DNA from: Chryseobacterium nepalense
GTDB lineage: Bacteria; Bacteroidota; Bacteroidia; Flavobacteriales; Weeksellaceae
Direction of reading: 5' to 3'
Assembly: GCF_023195755.1 (NCBI RefSeq)
Contig: NZ_CP096203.1
Coordinates: 3,906,001-3,970,000 of the forward strand
Length of the DNA stretch: 64,000 bases
The notes under the pieces: generated by a model
What the model saw: only the letters and a program-made list of their open reading frames with translations
The model's database searches: none
Told to the model about the DNA's origin: nothing
Translations under genes and position numbers: made by a program
In this document: positions 7,877 to 16,217 of the stretch, piece by piece
How positions within the stretch are numbered: position 1 is the first letter of the stretch
Layout: every line of letters starts with the position of its first letter

Positions 7877-8785
7877 ATGAATACATATAAACTAGACTAC
7901 CTGGAACAGCTGGAGGCTGAAAGTATTTATATCATGCGGGAAATTGCCGCACAGTTTGAAAAACCGGCTTTGCTTTTCAGCGGCGGAAAAGATTCCATAA
8001 CATTGGTTCATCTGGCCAGGAAAGCTTTTGCACCCATGAAAATCCCTTTTCCGTTGGTTCATATCGATACAGGACACAATTTCCCGGAAGCATTGCAGTT
8101 CAGGGATTATCTTGCAGAAACGATTGACGCAGAACTCATCGTGAGGAGTGTAGAAGACACCATTAAAGCTAAAAAATTAGCCGAGCCTAAAGGAAAATTT
8201 GCCTCAAGAAACTGGCTGCAGACGCATACTTTACTCGATACCATTGAAGAATTCGGTTTTGATGCATGTATCGGAGGAGCAAGAAGAGATGAAGAAAAAG
8301 CAAGAGCGAAAGAACGTTTTTTCTCCGTGCGGGATGAATTCGGGCAATGGGACCCAAAATTACAGCGCCCCGAACTCTGGAATATTTACAACGGAAGAAT
8401 CAGTAAAGGTGAAAATGTGAGGGTTTTCCCGATTTCCAACTGGACCGAACTGGATGTATGGAATTATATCAAGAGAGAAAATATTCAGCTTCCATCCATT
8501 TATTTTGCGCATGATCGTGATGTGATTGAACACGAAGGGCAGCTGATTGCCGTTTCGGATTTTATCCGGATTGATGAGCACGATACAATTGTCAATAAAA
8601 AAGTCAGGTACCGAACAGTAGGAGACATGACCTGCACGGCAGCCGTAGAAAGCTACGCGGAAACTCTTGATGAGGTTGTGAACGAAATCACGGCTTCCAG
8701 AATTTCAGAACGCGGTGAAACCAGAATCGATGATAAAGTGACGGAAGCGGCGATGGAAGACAGAAAAAAAGGAGGGTATTTTTAA
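7877..8785 (+). CDS. cysD: Sulfate adenylyltransferase subunit 2
   Basis: Catalytic subunit of ATP sulfurylase, which joins sulfate and ATP to give APS; it works as a complex with the CysN GTPase. The 302 residues match the family length. The PP-loop SGGKDS lies at residues 35-40, and GGARRDEEKARAKER and the C-terminal stretch ending EDRKKGGYF are family signatures. The ATG at 7877 is chosen because an upstream in-frame extension to 7664 overlaps cysH and encodes unrelated sequence. Between cysD and cysN lies a 157-base gap holding a large imperfect inverted repeat, unusual inside an operon whose two products form one enzyme. Confidence 0.96.
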   Translation: MNTYKLDYLEQLEAESIYIMREIAAQFEKPALLFSGGKDSITLVHLARKAFAPMKIPFPLVHIDTGHNFPEALQFRDYLAETIDAELIVRSVEDTIKAKKLAEPKGKFASRNWLQTHTLLDTIEEFGFDACIGGARRDEEKARAKERFFSVRDEFGQWDPKLQRPELWNIYNGRISKGENVRVFPISNWTELDVWNYIKRENIQLPSIYFAHDRDVIEHEGQLIAVSDFIRIDEHDTIVNKKVRYRTVGDMTCTAAVESYAETLDEVVNEITASRISERGETRIDDKVTEAAMEDRKKGGYF

Positions 8786-8922
8786 TAAGTAATGAGCAAT
8801 TGGTAATAAATAATGCCAATCGTACGTAAAATTTACTTTTAAAATTGAATATAAATTTTTGACATAATAATAAGTAATACAATTTATTGAATTCAAAGAT
8901 TACTTATTGCCCATTACTTATT
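8784..8922. repeat. Imperfect inverted repeat between cysD and cysN
   Basis: The 24 bases at 8784-8807 are the inverse of 8899-8922 with about four mismatches, enclosing some 90 AT-rich bases. In RNA it would form a long hairpin between the two cistrons. It could be a remnant of a small non-autonomous element or a processing/stability hairpin. Confidence 0.55.
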
Positions 8923-8942
8923 ACTCATAATTAAGAAAAAAC

Positions 8943-10184
8943 ATGGACATATTACGATTTATCACTGCAGGAAGCGTGGATGACGGTAAAAGTACCCTCA
9001 TCGGAAGGCTTCTTTATGACAGTAAAAATATATTGGTGGACCAGCTGGAAGCACTGGAAAAGCAATCAAAAAATAAGAATGAAAACGGAATAGATCTTGC
9101 GATTTTAACAGACGGATTGCGGGCTGAAAGAGAGCAGGGAATTACTATTGATGTGGCTTACCGCTATTTTTCGACGCCCAAAAGAAAATTTATTATTGCC
9201 GATGCTCCCGGGCATATTCAGTACACCAGAAATATGATTACCGGAGCTTCAAACTCACAATTGATTGTTATTCTTATCGATGCAAGGCAAGGGGTCATCG
9301 AGCAGACTAAAAGGCATTCTATTATTGCTTCATTGCTGAAAATCAAGAATGTAGCGGTTGCTATCAATAAAATGGATCTTGTTGATTATTCGCAAAGAGT
9401 TTTTAATGATATTAAAAACCAATATGAAGAAGTAGCTGCAAAATTAGGACTTGAAAATGTGAGTTATTTTCCTATTTCAGCATTTTATGGCGACAATATT
9501 GTTACTCAATCAGAAAATATGAGCTGGTACGATGGTTCTTCACTGCTTGAGTTTCTGGAAACCGTTCAGGTTCGCAATAGTGATGAATTTGAAAGTCCAA
9601 GATTCCAGGTTCAGTATGTGATCCGCCCACAAACCGATGCGCTTCATGATTATAGAGGTTATGCCGGAGAAATAATTTCAGGAGTCTACAAAAAGGGTGA
9701 TGAAATTACGGTACTTCCGCAAAATATCAAGTCAAAAATATCAGCAATTGAAACCGGCGGAAAACCAGTTGATGCCGTTTTTGCCGGACAGCCTGCCGTT
9801 ATTCACATTGAAGATGATATTGATATCAGCCGCGGTGATTTCCTTGTTAAACCGGACAGCCTTCCAAAAACGGAAAATGAAATTGAAGCGGTTGTCTGCT
9901 GGTTGGATAAAAAGGAATTAACAGAGGGGAGTAAGTATTTTATTCAACATAAAAGTAAACTTCTGAAGACCCTTGTAAAAGAAATTGAGTATAGAATTGA
10001 CGTCAATACGTTAGAAAAGATACCGGTTACGGAAAATATCAGGCTTAATGAAGTGGTAAAAGTCCGATTGAAAACGGCTTCGCCTCTTGTCTTCGATAGT
10101 TTTGAGGACAGCCAAAATACCGGAAATGCCATCCTGATCGACGAAACAAGCAATTCTACAGTTGGCGCTGTCATGATCTTGTAA
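8943..10184 (+). CDS. cysN: Sulfate adenylyltransferase subunit 1 (GTPase)
   Basis: GTPase subunit of ATP sulfurylase that couples GTP hydrolysis to APS formation by CysD. The 413 residues have the G1 motif GSVDDGKST (10-18), the G3 region DAPGH near residue 82, NKMD near 140 and EF-Tu-like beta-barrel domains after about residue 210. It ends without a C-terminal CysC (APS kinase) domain, unlike the roughly 600-residue NodQ/CysNC fusions, which agrees with the APS-reductase-type CysH upstream. The next gene, a sulfite/organosulfonate exporter family protein, starts 42 bases downstream. Confidence 0.95.
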   Translation: MDILRFITAGSVDDGKSTLIGRLLYDSKNILVDQLEALEKQSKNKNENGIDLAILTDGLRAEREQGITIDVAYRYFSTPKRKFIIADAPGHIQYTRNMITGASNSQLIVILIDARQGVIEQTKRHSIIASLLKIKNVAVAINKMDLVDYSQRVFNDIKNQYEEVAAKLGLENVSYFPISAFYGDNIVTQSENMSWYDGSSLLEFLETVQVRNSDEFESPRFQVQYVIRPQTDALHDYRGYAGEIISGVYKKGDEITVLPQNIKSKISAIETGGKPVDAVFAGQPAVIHIEDDIDISRGDFLVKPDSLPKTENEIEAVVCWLDKKELTEGSKYFIQHKSKLLKTLVKEIEYRIDVNTLEKIPVTENIRLNEVVKVRLKTASPLVFDSFEDSQNTGNAILIDETSNSTVGAVMIL

Positions 10185-10226
10185 TGTAAATACATACTTG
10201 TTTTATCAACATAAAATTAAACAGCA

Positions 10227-11111
10227 ATGATCATCTCCAGGAAAGTTCAGTTCAGGCTTAATGTATTTTTTGTAACGGCCGCTGTGTTGTCTCTTACTGT
10301 TTTCACCATGTTCGAACTCGGATATCTGGATGAGCTTTTCACGATCCTTGCTAAAGATAACTATATTTTTTACTGGATGCTGCTGGTGGGGGTTTTAGCT
10401 GAAATTGTAGCCGGATCCATGGGAATGGGCTATGGCGTAATCTGTACTACCACCCTGTTGTTTTTGGGTATTCCGCCGCATGCGGTAAGTGCAAGTATTC
10501 ACTCTGCGGAAAGTTTTACCACTGCGGCAGGAAGCATTAGTCATATAAGGCTGAAAAATGTGAGTAAAAATCTGGTGAAAAGGCTTGCGGTTCCCGCTGT
10601 GATCGGTGCTGTGATCGGTGCCATTTCATTGACATATCTTGGCGAATATTATTCAAAAATAACCAAAACGGTTATCTCTTTTTATACACTGTATCTGGGA
10701 ATTCGGATTTTCTCAAATGCCTTTAAGAAAAAACAGGATAAAAAATTAAAAAGAAAAACAAATCTTACGAGACTTGGTTTAGCAGGAGGATTTATAGATT
10801 CTTTCGCCGGCGGAGGATGGGGACCTTTGGTAACAGGAACGTTAATCAAAAATTCCTTCACGCCAAGGTTTGCAGTGGGAAGTTCTACGGTTGCCAAGTT
10901 TATTTTAACGCTTACTGCAGCCATTACGTTTATGCTTACATTGGGCATTCAGCACTGGAATATCATTCTCGGACTTTTGATCGGCGGGATCTTTACCGCA
11001 CCTTTTTCTGCGATGCTTACGGCGAAACTTCCTGTAAAAAGCATGTTTGTGGTTATTGGGCTTCTCGTAATCATTATGAGTTCCATAACGATTTATAAAT
11101 CTGTTTTTTAG
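10227..11111 (+). CDS. TauE/SafE family sulfite exporter-like membrane protein
   Basis: 294-residue inner membrane protein with about eight hydrophobic segments. It contains the paired glycine-rich motifs of the family, AGSMGMGYGVICTTTLLFLG near residue 62 and GGFIDSFAGGGWGPL near 190, in the two repeats. TauE/SafE proteins move sulfite or sulfonates. Its place directly after cysN makes either sulfate/sulfite-related import or relief of sulfite overload the likely job; direction cannot be read from sequence. It is probably the last gene of the cys operon, although no strong terminator is visible after it. Confidence 0.88.
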   Translation: MIISRKVQFRLNVFFVTAAVLSLTVFTMFELGYLDELFTILAKDNYIFYWMLLVGVLAEIVAGSMGMGYGVICTTTLLFLGIPPHAVSASIHSAESFTTAAGSISHIRLKNVSKNLVKRLAVPAVIGAVIGAISLTYLGEYYSKITKTVISFYTLYLGIRIFSNAFKKKQDKKLKRKTNLTRLGLAGGFIDSFAGGGWGPLVTGTLIKNSFTPRFAVGSSTVAKFILTLTAAITFMLTLGIQHWNIILGLLIGGIFTAPFSAMLTAKLPVKSMFVVIGLLVIIMSSITIYKSVF

Positions 11112-11200
11112 TATAAAAAGCCTCTGTGTTGAAAAATAACGGTAATAAAAAATATTTTTGATTTGAAAATATTTTACTTTTACATCATTAAAAAAATACT

Positions 11201-11491
11201 ATGAACATACATGTTGTTGCCGTTTTTAAATTCAATGAAAACTATTTAATGGAAGCTGTTGAGCTTTTTCAGACGCTGGTAAGAGAAACCCGAAAAGAAG
11301 AAGGCTGCCTTCAATATGACCTCATAGAAGATAAAAACAATAAAGGAACATTCTTTATGGTGGAATTATGGGAAACCGAAGACCACCTGAACCGCCACAG
11401 CGGACAGGATCATCTGCTCAATTTCAGAAAAGACGTATCTAAAATGCTGGAAAGTTCTACTGAAGTGTATAAAGGTTTTAAAACACTTTAA
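11201..11491 (+). CDS. Antibiotic biosynthesis monooxygenase (ABM) domain protein
   Basis: 96-residue protein of the dimeric alpha+beta barrel fold (ABM/YgiN-like): MNIHVVAVFKF opening strand, EEGCLQYDLIED middle and FFMVELWETEDHLNRHSGQDH with the usual His-rich segment. Members are quinone-related monooxygenases, haem-degrading IsdG-type enzymes or of unknown role; the sequence here looks closer to the YgiN type. It lies between the sulfate operon and the haem locus and has its own terminator, so its link to either is open. Confidence 0.85.
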   Translation: MNIHVVAVFKFNENYLMEAVELFQTLVRETRKEEGCLQYDLIEDKNNKGTFFMVELWETEDHLNRHSGQDHLLNFRKDVSKMLESSTEVYKGFKTL

Positions 11492-11521
11492 AAAAATAAG
11501 AATCAATTCCGTGAAAATCTA

Positions 11522-11555
11522 AAAGGCTGTCCACTATGAGGGCAGCCTTTTATTA
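11522..11555. terminator. Bidirectional terminator
   Basis: AAAGGCTGTCC pairs with GGGCAGCCTTT across a 7-base loop, with T-rich sequence after and A-rich before. It serves the ABM gene and the converging HmuY-like gene. Confidence 0.8.
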
Positions 11556-11635
11556 TAGAAAAAATAGAAAGTATTATTTTGAAAGTGAATTGTGAATCGT
11601 TAATTTTAAAATTCTCAATTGATATTCACAATTGC

Positions 11636-12943
11636 CTATTTCACGATCAGCTTTTTCGTTTCCGTTTGTCCGCCGAACGTTATCTTCACAAGATAATGTC
11701 CTGAAGAGAGGTGGGAAAGATTCAGATCCTGTTTGTAAAAACCTGCCTGGTTAGTCAGTTCAGCAGAATACACTTTTTTGCCTGATAGATCATACACTTC
11801 CACATTCCCTTTGTTGCTGAGCTTTTCTTTAACATCAAATAAAACAGTTACCTGTTTATCTGTTGTTGTCGGGTTGGGGTAAATTCCGAAAGAAGCTTTT
11901 TTACCGGCAATATCGGTTGTCCCTAAAACAGAAGTGATATTTTTATACTTAAAATACATATTTCCGGTCTGTGAACCTTCATTTGATGTGAAATACATTC
12001 TATAGTATTCAGATCCCTGTTTGATGTAATACACCACATCATTGTATACGCCCATCGTCGGTTTCCACGAATGGCCGATTGCTGTAATATTGTTTGAAAA
12101 TGCAGCAGATGAAGGAAGAATAGTGGTGGTGGTTGCCTGTGTTTCCGGCTGTACTTTCGCTACGCTAATATTAGAATTCTGAATCACACCGGACATCCTG
12201 TACTTCATGGTAGCGGACTGACCTGTATTTGGATCGGTATATGGATAATCGGTCCAGTACCTGGTGAACATAAAGTCCCAATTAGCCTTTGAAGGCTCAA
12301 GATTGGTCACCTTATCTCCGGTTGCAAAAGAGAAATAATTAAAATAAGCATCGTCAGTTCCGTTGGCAATGGTTTTTGAAACCGTAGTATCCCACGATGA
12401 AGTGGTGGCATTCCATTTGGCATATTTAAAAGTATACCCTCCGAAATAGTCGTCAATCATAAATTTATAATAAGTATTGCTCAAAACATATTTCAGGATA
12501 AAAATTACCTTTCCTTCAATATGATGATTTCCCGGATTATATTCACCCCAGCCGTAAGTAGCCGTTCCCTGTTCAAAAGCACCTTCCTGGATAGATGTTG
12601 TATTGTCAAGATTATATAATGGTGATCCGTATGAAGAAACAACGTTTGTGGTAATGGAATTCCAGTCGTTCGGATTAGCGGAAGCCTGATAGACTTCTAT
12701 ATTTTGTGCATCATTGATTCTCGTCCCGAAATTCATGCTCGAATTTCTGAAAAACGCAATATCCCAGGTATTGGCAGGCTGGGATTGTATAGTATTGGAA
12801 CTAAGATCGAAAAATACACGGTTCTGGTAACTGGCACCCATAGACATATTTACTGTAGTATATCCGTTGGCATCAACCTGTGAAAGAACAGTCTGCTGTA
12901 CCCCTAATGCGAACATTGAAGCGAAAAGTAGTTTTGTTTTCAT
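11636..12943 (-). CDS. HmuY-like secreted protein with T9SS type A sorting domain
   Basis: 435 residues with a signal peptide (MKTKLLFASMFALGVQQTVLSQ), a body of about 320 residues and a C-terminal T9SS sorting domain from about residue 350 (FGIYPNPTTT to ETKKLIVK). The body has paired HmuY-like features: NRVFFDLSSN, WDIAFFRNSSMNFG, YYKFMIDDYFGGYTFKYAKW, NWDFMFTRYW and YYRMYFTSNEGSQTG. HmuY proteins bind haem outside the cell. The gene is divergent from the hmu receptor operon and its promoter is a near copy of the operator region between them. A T9SS-exported haem-binding protein is therefore likely; haem binding itself is inferred and the axial ligands are not identified. Confidence 0.8.
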   Translation of the reverse strand: MKTKLLFASMFALGVQQTVLSQVDANGYTTVNMSMGASYQNRVFFDLSSNTIQSQPANTWDIAFFRNSSMNFGTRINDAQNIEVYQASANPNDWNSITTNVVSSYGSPLYNLDNTTSIQEGAFEQGTATYGWGEYNPGNHHIEGKVIFILKYVLSNTYYKFMIDDYFGGYTFKYAKWNATTSSWDTTVSKTIANGTDDAYFNYFSFATGDKVTNLEPSKANWDFMFTRYWTDYPYTDPNTGQSATMKYRMSGVIQNSNISVAKVQPETQATTTTILPSSAAFSNNITAIGHSWKPTMGVYNDVVYYIKQGSEYYRMYFTSNEGSQTGNMYFKYKNITSVLGTTDIAGKKASFGIYPNPTTTDKQVTVLFDVKEKLSNKGNVEVYDLSGKKVYSAELTNQAGFYKQDLNLSHLSSGHYLVKITFGGQTETKKLIVK

Positions 12944-12963
12944 AATATCAGATGTAAATTATT

Positions 12964-13014
12964 ATTTAGAATTATTCTACAAAAATATATTATTTATTTT
13001 TATTTGTTCTAAAT
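12964..13014 (-). promoter_or_regulatory. Operator-promoter of the HmuY-like T9SS gene (copy 1)
   Basis: Contains the perfect palindrome TAGAATTATTCTA (12967-12979) and the inverse pair ATTTAGAA (12964-12971) and TTCTAAAT (13007-13014). On the minus strand the -7 element TATTTTTG (12987-12980) places the transcription start inside the palindrome, as expected for repression. The same arrangement and spacing occur at 13988-14038. An iron-responsive repressor such as Fur is the natural candidate. Confidence 0.65.
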
Positions 13015-13094
13015 AAAATATGATTTTTGTCGTGTTTTAAATTTGATTTTAATTATTAAAGAAAATAATTAGGTTCAGGCTACTATTAAAACAT

Positions 13095-13130
13095 AAAAAA
13101 AGACCGATCTATGAAATCATAAATCAGTCT
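13095..13130 (-). terminator. Intrinsic terminator of the choice-of-anchor J protein gene
   Basis: On the minus strand a 13-bp stem with G-U wobbles (13130-13118 with 13113-13101) and a 4-base loop is followed by six T. Confidence 0.8.
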
Positions 13131-13156
13131 CCTGCCGTAAGGCTGTCTAATTAATC

Positions 13157-13975
13157 TTATTTCTTTATAAACTTGGATTTTACTGCAGAACATTCTTCGG
13201 TTTTAATAATGATATAATATACTCCTGTCTGCAATGTGCTGATATCGAAAGATCTTCCGGCTAATTTGCCGCCCGCCACTTTTTGTCCGGATGCAGAATA
13301 AATACTGATGTTTTCCGGATCTTTTTTAGTGATAAACTGTAACACAGTATTTTCTGCATTCACTGCAAATCTTACAGATTCCTGAGATTTGATATGATCG
13401 GAAACAGCAAGATTTGAAGCAGTGTTATATACTACATTATCAATCTGTACTGCCACGTGCGTTGTCGAAGGGGTAAAGCGGAATACAATATACTGTGAAG
13501 AAGAAGCCGGAATGGTAAGGCTGATATTCTGAACGGCTCCGATTGTTGATACAGTGATTGGATTTCCAACGGCAACAAAGGTAGACATATCCGCGGGATT
13601 CGAAGCCAGTCCTACCTGAATCGTTCCGGGACCGGGCGACGGAGAAACCAGAGTAGTCTGGAAAGATAATGTTTTGTCGCCTGCAGGAGCTGTAATTTGA
13701 GGAGAAATGAGGTAAGACGGTGCAGAACCGTTGTTTCCGGCATAAGACTGTACGAACTTATTAGCAGAATTATTATTGTCTATTGCAACGATCATTCTGG
13801 GAGATACCGGTGGAAATTCCTGGGTTGGAGAAGCCGTTATGGCCGACCAGCCGCCTTGTGGGAAAGTAGTGTTCCCTGCGGTAAAGCCGTCAAAGTTTTC
13901 ATTAAGTGTTGCTACCTGCGCATGTGCAGCCATTGTTGTAAAAAGTAAAGTTCCTAAAAGTAGTCTTAGTTTCAT
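13157..13975 (-). CDS. Secreted adhesin-like (choice-of-anchor J type) protein with T9SS sorting domain
   Basis: 272 residues from the ATG at 13975, which gives a clean signal peptide (MKLRLLLGTLLFTTMAAHAQ). The upstream in-frame ATG at 13999 would lie in the promoter. The mature N-terminus (LNENFDGF...FPQGGWSAI, then NNSANKFVQSY and YLISPQIT) matches the choice-of-anchor J/cleaved-adhesin fold, the fold of the haemagglutinin domains of Porphyromonas gingipains. The last 75 residues (ISIYSASGQKVAGG to KSKFIKK) are a T9SS sorting domain. It is divergent from the haem receptor operon with a shared operator region, so a role in capturing haem or haemoproteins is plausible. Confidence 0.78.
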   Translation of the reverse strand: MKLRLLLGTLLFTTMAAHAQVATLNENFDGFTAGNTTFPQGGWSAITASPTQEFPPVSPRMIVAIDNNNSANKFVQSYAGNNGSAPSYLISPQITAPAGDKTLSFQTTLVSPSPGPGTIQVGLASNPADMSTFVAVGNPITVSTIGAVQNISLTIPASSSQYIVFRFTPSTTHVAVQIDNVVYNTASNLAVSDHIKSQESVRFAVNAENTVLQFITKKDPENISIYSASGQKVAGGKLAGRSFDISTLQTGVYYIIIKTEECSAVKSKFIKK

Positions 13976-13987
13976 AACATTATTTTT

Positions 13988-14053
13988 ATTTAGAATCATT
14001 CCACAAAATTATAATATTTATTTTTAACTGTTCTAAATAAAATTATATATTTG
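13988..14053. promoter_or_regulatory. Divergent promoter-operator of the haem locus (copy 2)
   Basis: Plus strand: TATATTTG (14046-14053) ends 17 bases before the receptor start codon, and TTCTAAAT (14031-14038) lies between it and the -33 region. Minus strand: TAATTTTG (14011-14004) is followed by the near-palindrome TAGAATCATTCCA (13991-14003) over the predicted transcription start. ATTTAGAA at 13988-13995 completes the inverse pair. Bases 13988-14040 match 12964-13016 with about six differences. Confidence 0.7.
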
Positions 14054-14070
14054 TCAAAAATTTTTCGTCT

Positions 14071-16206
14071 ATGAAAAAGAAAGTGCTTTCCATACTATCC
14101 TTATCCGTTGTTTTATGGGTGAATGCACAGGAAAAAGATTCTCTTAAGCAGAAAACAATAGATGAGGTAATTATTACCGGGCAATTTATACAGCAATCTA
14201 TTGACAAATCGATCTATAAAGTTGAAGTAATTGATGCGCAGCAGATCAAAAATATGGCGGTAACCAATGTTGCCGAAGTGCTTAATCAAAATCTTAATAT
14301 TTTAATAGAACCCAGTAAAAGTTCAGGAAACTCCAGTGCGAATATTATGGGGCTCAGCGGTGAATATACCAAGATACTTATTGATAATATTCCGGTTGTA
14401 AGCGATGAAGGCATGGGAAATCTGGTAGATCTTACCAAAATCAATGTCAACAATATCGAAAGAATTGAGGTAGTAAAAGGTTCAATGGGCGTGGAATACG
14501 GAAATAATGCGGTAGCCGGAGTCATCAATATCATTACGAAAAAAAATTACAGTAAAAAGTTTACCGCGCTGGCATCCATACAGGAAGAAACGGTGGGAAA
14601 AGACTACGACTGGTTCAAAAAAGGAAATGGACGCCATATCCAGTCACTGAATCTTGGTTATAGGTTTAATGACAACTGGTCTCTTTCTGCAGATATTAAT
14701 CATAATGATTTCCAAGGTTATAAAGGTTCGCTTAACGGATATAAATATTTTAGTGAAAATAACGACGGAAAGCGCGGGTACGACTGGCAGCCGAAAGATC
14801 AGCTCACCACAAACGGAACAATCCGCTACAATAAAGACAATACAAGTTTCTTTTATAAGCTGAACTTTCTTACGGAAGAAATTAATTATTATAATCCTTT
14901 AGTCACAGACCTTCCTCTGGGTGGAGGAAACAGAACATATACCGCAAACGACAAAGATTATCGTACCAACCGCTGGATTCACCAGTTTAATATTCAGACA
15001 AAATTCGGAAGAATTAACTATAACGGAGACTTCTCTTATCAAAGCCAGGAAAGAAAATCACAGGTTTATGCGTATGATGTTCCCAACCGACAGGAAATCT
15101 CCAGAGACTCTGAAATTACATTCTACAAATCCGACGTATTGTACTCAAGAGGAATGTTCAGTAATTTTTTAGATAACGAAAAAATTAATTTCCAGCTTGG
15201 ATACGAATTAGACCGTACGAAGGGTTTTGCCGATGCAACTACTTTTGAAAGCAATAACAATGGAAAAAGTATTGAACGCGCTATATTCAATTATGCTAAT
15301 TTCTTATCAGCTGAATGGAAAGTAAATGACTGGTTTTCATTCCGTCCCGGAGTAAGGCTGGCCCTGAGCGACAGGTTCAGTTCGCAATATAATTACTCGG
15401 GAACATTAAGATTTACAACCTCTGAAAATTCGGACATCCGTGCTGTTTTCGGTTCAGCCAACCGATTTCCAACTTACGATGAATTATACACTTTTGTAGT
15501 AGATAACAATCACGACATCAGAGGAAATGAAAATTTAAAACCTGAAACCGGTTATTCTGCTTCCGTTTTCTGGGATTATGCTTTAACCAACTCCAGCAAC
15601 TGGAAATTTAATTTTAGCCTATCGGGAATGTACCTGGACGTGCAAAACAGAATACAAGATGTGATCATCAACAACAGCCCGCTGCAAATAACTTTCCTAA
15701 ATGTAGACGATTACAGATCAATCTTATTCGGAGGAGGAATTAATATAAGAAAAGGAGATCTTTCTTTAAATGCAGGAGTTTCGGTTATGGGCGTTTCACA
15801 GGTTTTAAATACAGGAAACATTACTTCACCTGATGATTATAATTATTATGCTGAAGCGAATCTTGCCGCCAATTACACGTTGCCTTCTACAAAAACATTG
15901 TTTGCACTGTATTATAAATACACCGGAACTCAGCGACGGTACACTTATCAGGGAAAAGAAAACGATCCGGGAGATTCGGGGCAATATATTTTAGGGGAAA
16001 TCGGGGATTTCAATATGTTGAATTTCACGGTGAGCCAACCTTTCTTTAAAAATCATTTTGAAATAAGCGCAGGGATCAAAAATATCTTCGACGTGACGAG
16101 TGTGAAAAATACCATTCAATCGGGAGATACCCACAATGCCTCTTCCGGACTGCAGAATCTGTTCTATGGACGAAGTTATTTCATGAGGTTAAATTATAAT
16201 TTTTAA
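14071..16206 (+). CDS. hmuR: TonB-dependent outer membrane haem receptor (HmuR-like)
   Basis: 711-residue outer membrane receptor: signal peptide (MKKKVLSILSLSVVLWVNAQ), a plug domain at about residues 30-155 (DEVIITGQF, IDNIPVVSDEG, NIERIEVVKGSMGVEYGNNAVAGVINIITKK) and a beta barrel to a C-terminal aromatic residue (RLNYNF). NPDL-like signatures such as RFPTYDELY and ENLKPETGYSAS occur near residues 467-490, as in haem receptors. There is no carboxypeptidase-like N-terminal extension, so it is not SusC-type. It is the first gene of an operon with HmuY, a haem ABC importer and a HmuS-like protein, under an operator-rich promoter. Haem as substrate follows from this context. Confidence 0.9.
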   Translation: MKKKVLSILSLSVVLWVNAQEKDSLKQKTIDEVIITGQFIQQSIDKSIYKVEVIDAQQIKNMAVTNVAEVLNQNLNILIEPSKSSGNSSANIMGLSGEYTKILIDNIPVVSDEGMGNLVDLTKINVNNIERIEVVKGSMGVEYGNNAVAGVINIITKKNYSKKFTALASIQEETVGKDYDWFKKGNGRHIQSLNLGYRFNDNWSLSADINHNDFQGYKGSLNGYKYFSENNDGKRGYDWQPKDQLTTNGTIRYNKDNTSFFYKLNFLTEEINYYNPLVTDLPLGGGNRTYTANDKDYRTNRWIHQFNIQTKFGRINYNGDFSYQSQERKSQVYAYDVPNRQEISRDSEITFYKSDVLYSRGMFSNFLDNEKINFQLGYELDRTKGFADATTFESNNNGKSIERAIFNYANFLSAEWKVNDWFSFRPGVRLALSDRFSSQYNYSGTLRFTTSENSDIRAVFGSANRFPTYDELYTFVVDNNHDIRGNENLKPETGYSASVFWDYALTNSSNWKFNFSLSGMYLDVQNRIQDVIINNSPLQITFLNVDDYRSILFGGGINIRKGDLSLNAGVSVMGVSQVLNTGNITSPDDYNYYAEANLAANYTLPSTKTLFALYYKYTGTQRRYTYQGKENDPGDSGQYILGEIGDFNMLNFTVSQPFFKNHFEISAGIKNIFDVTSVKNTIQSGDTHNASSGLQNLFYGRSYFMRLNYNF

Positions 16207-16217
16207 ATACATTAAAA

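Noticed and set aside
13697..14027. Two overlapping plus-strand frames across the start of the adhesin-like gene
   Set aside because: They overlap a real secreted-protein gene and its operator region and have no recognisable product.
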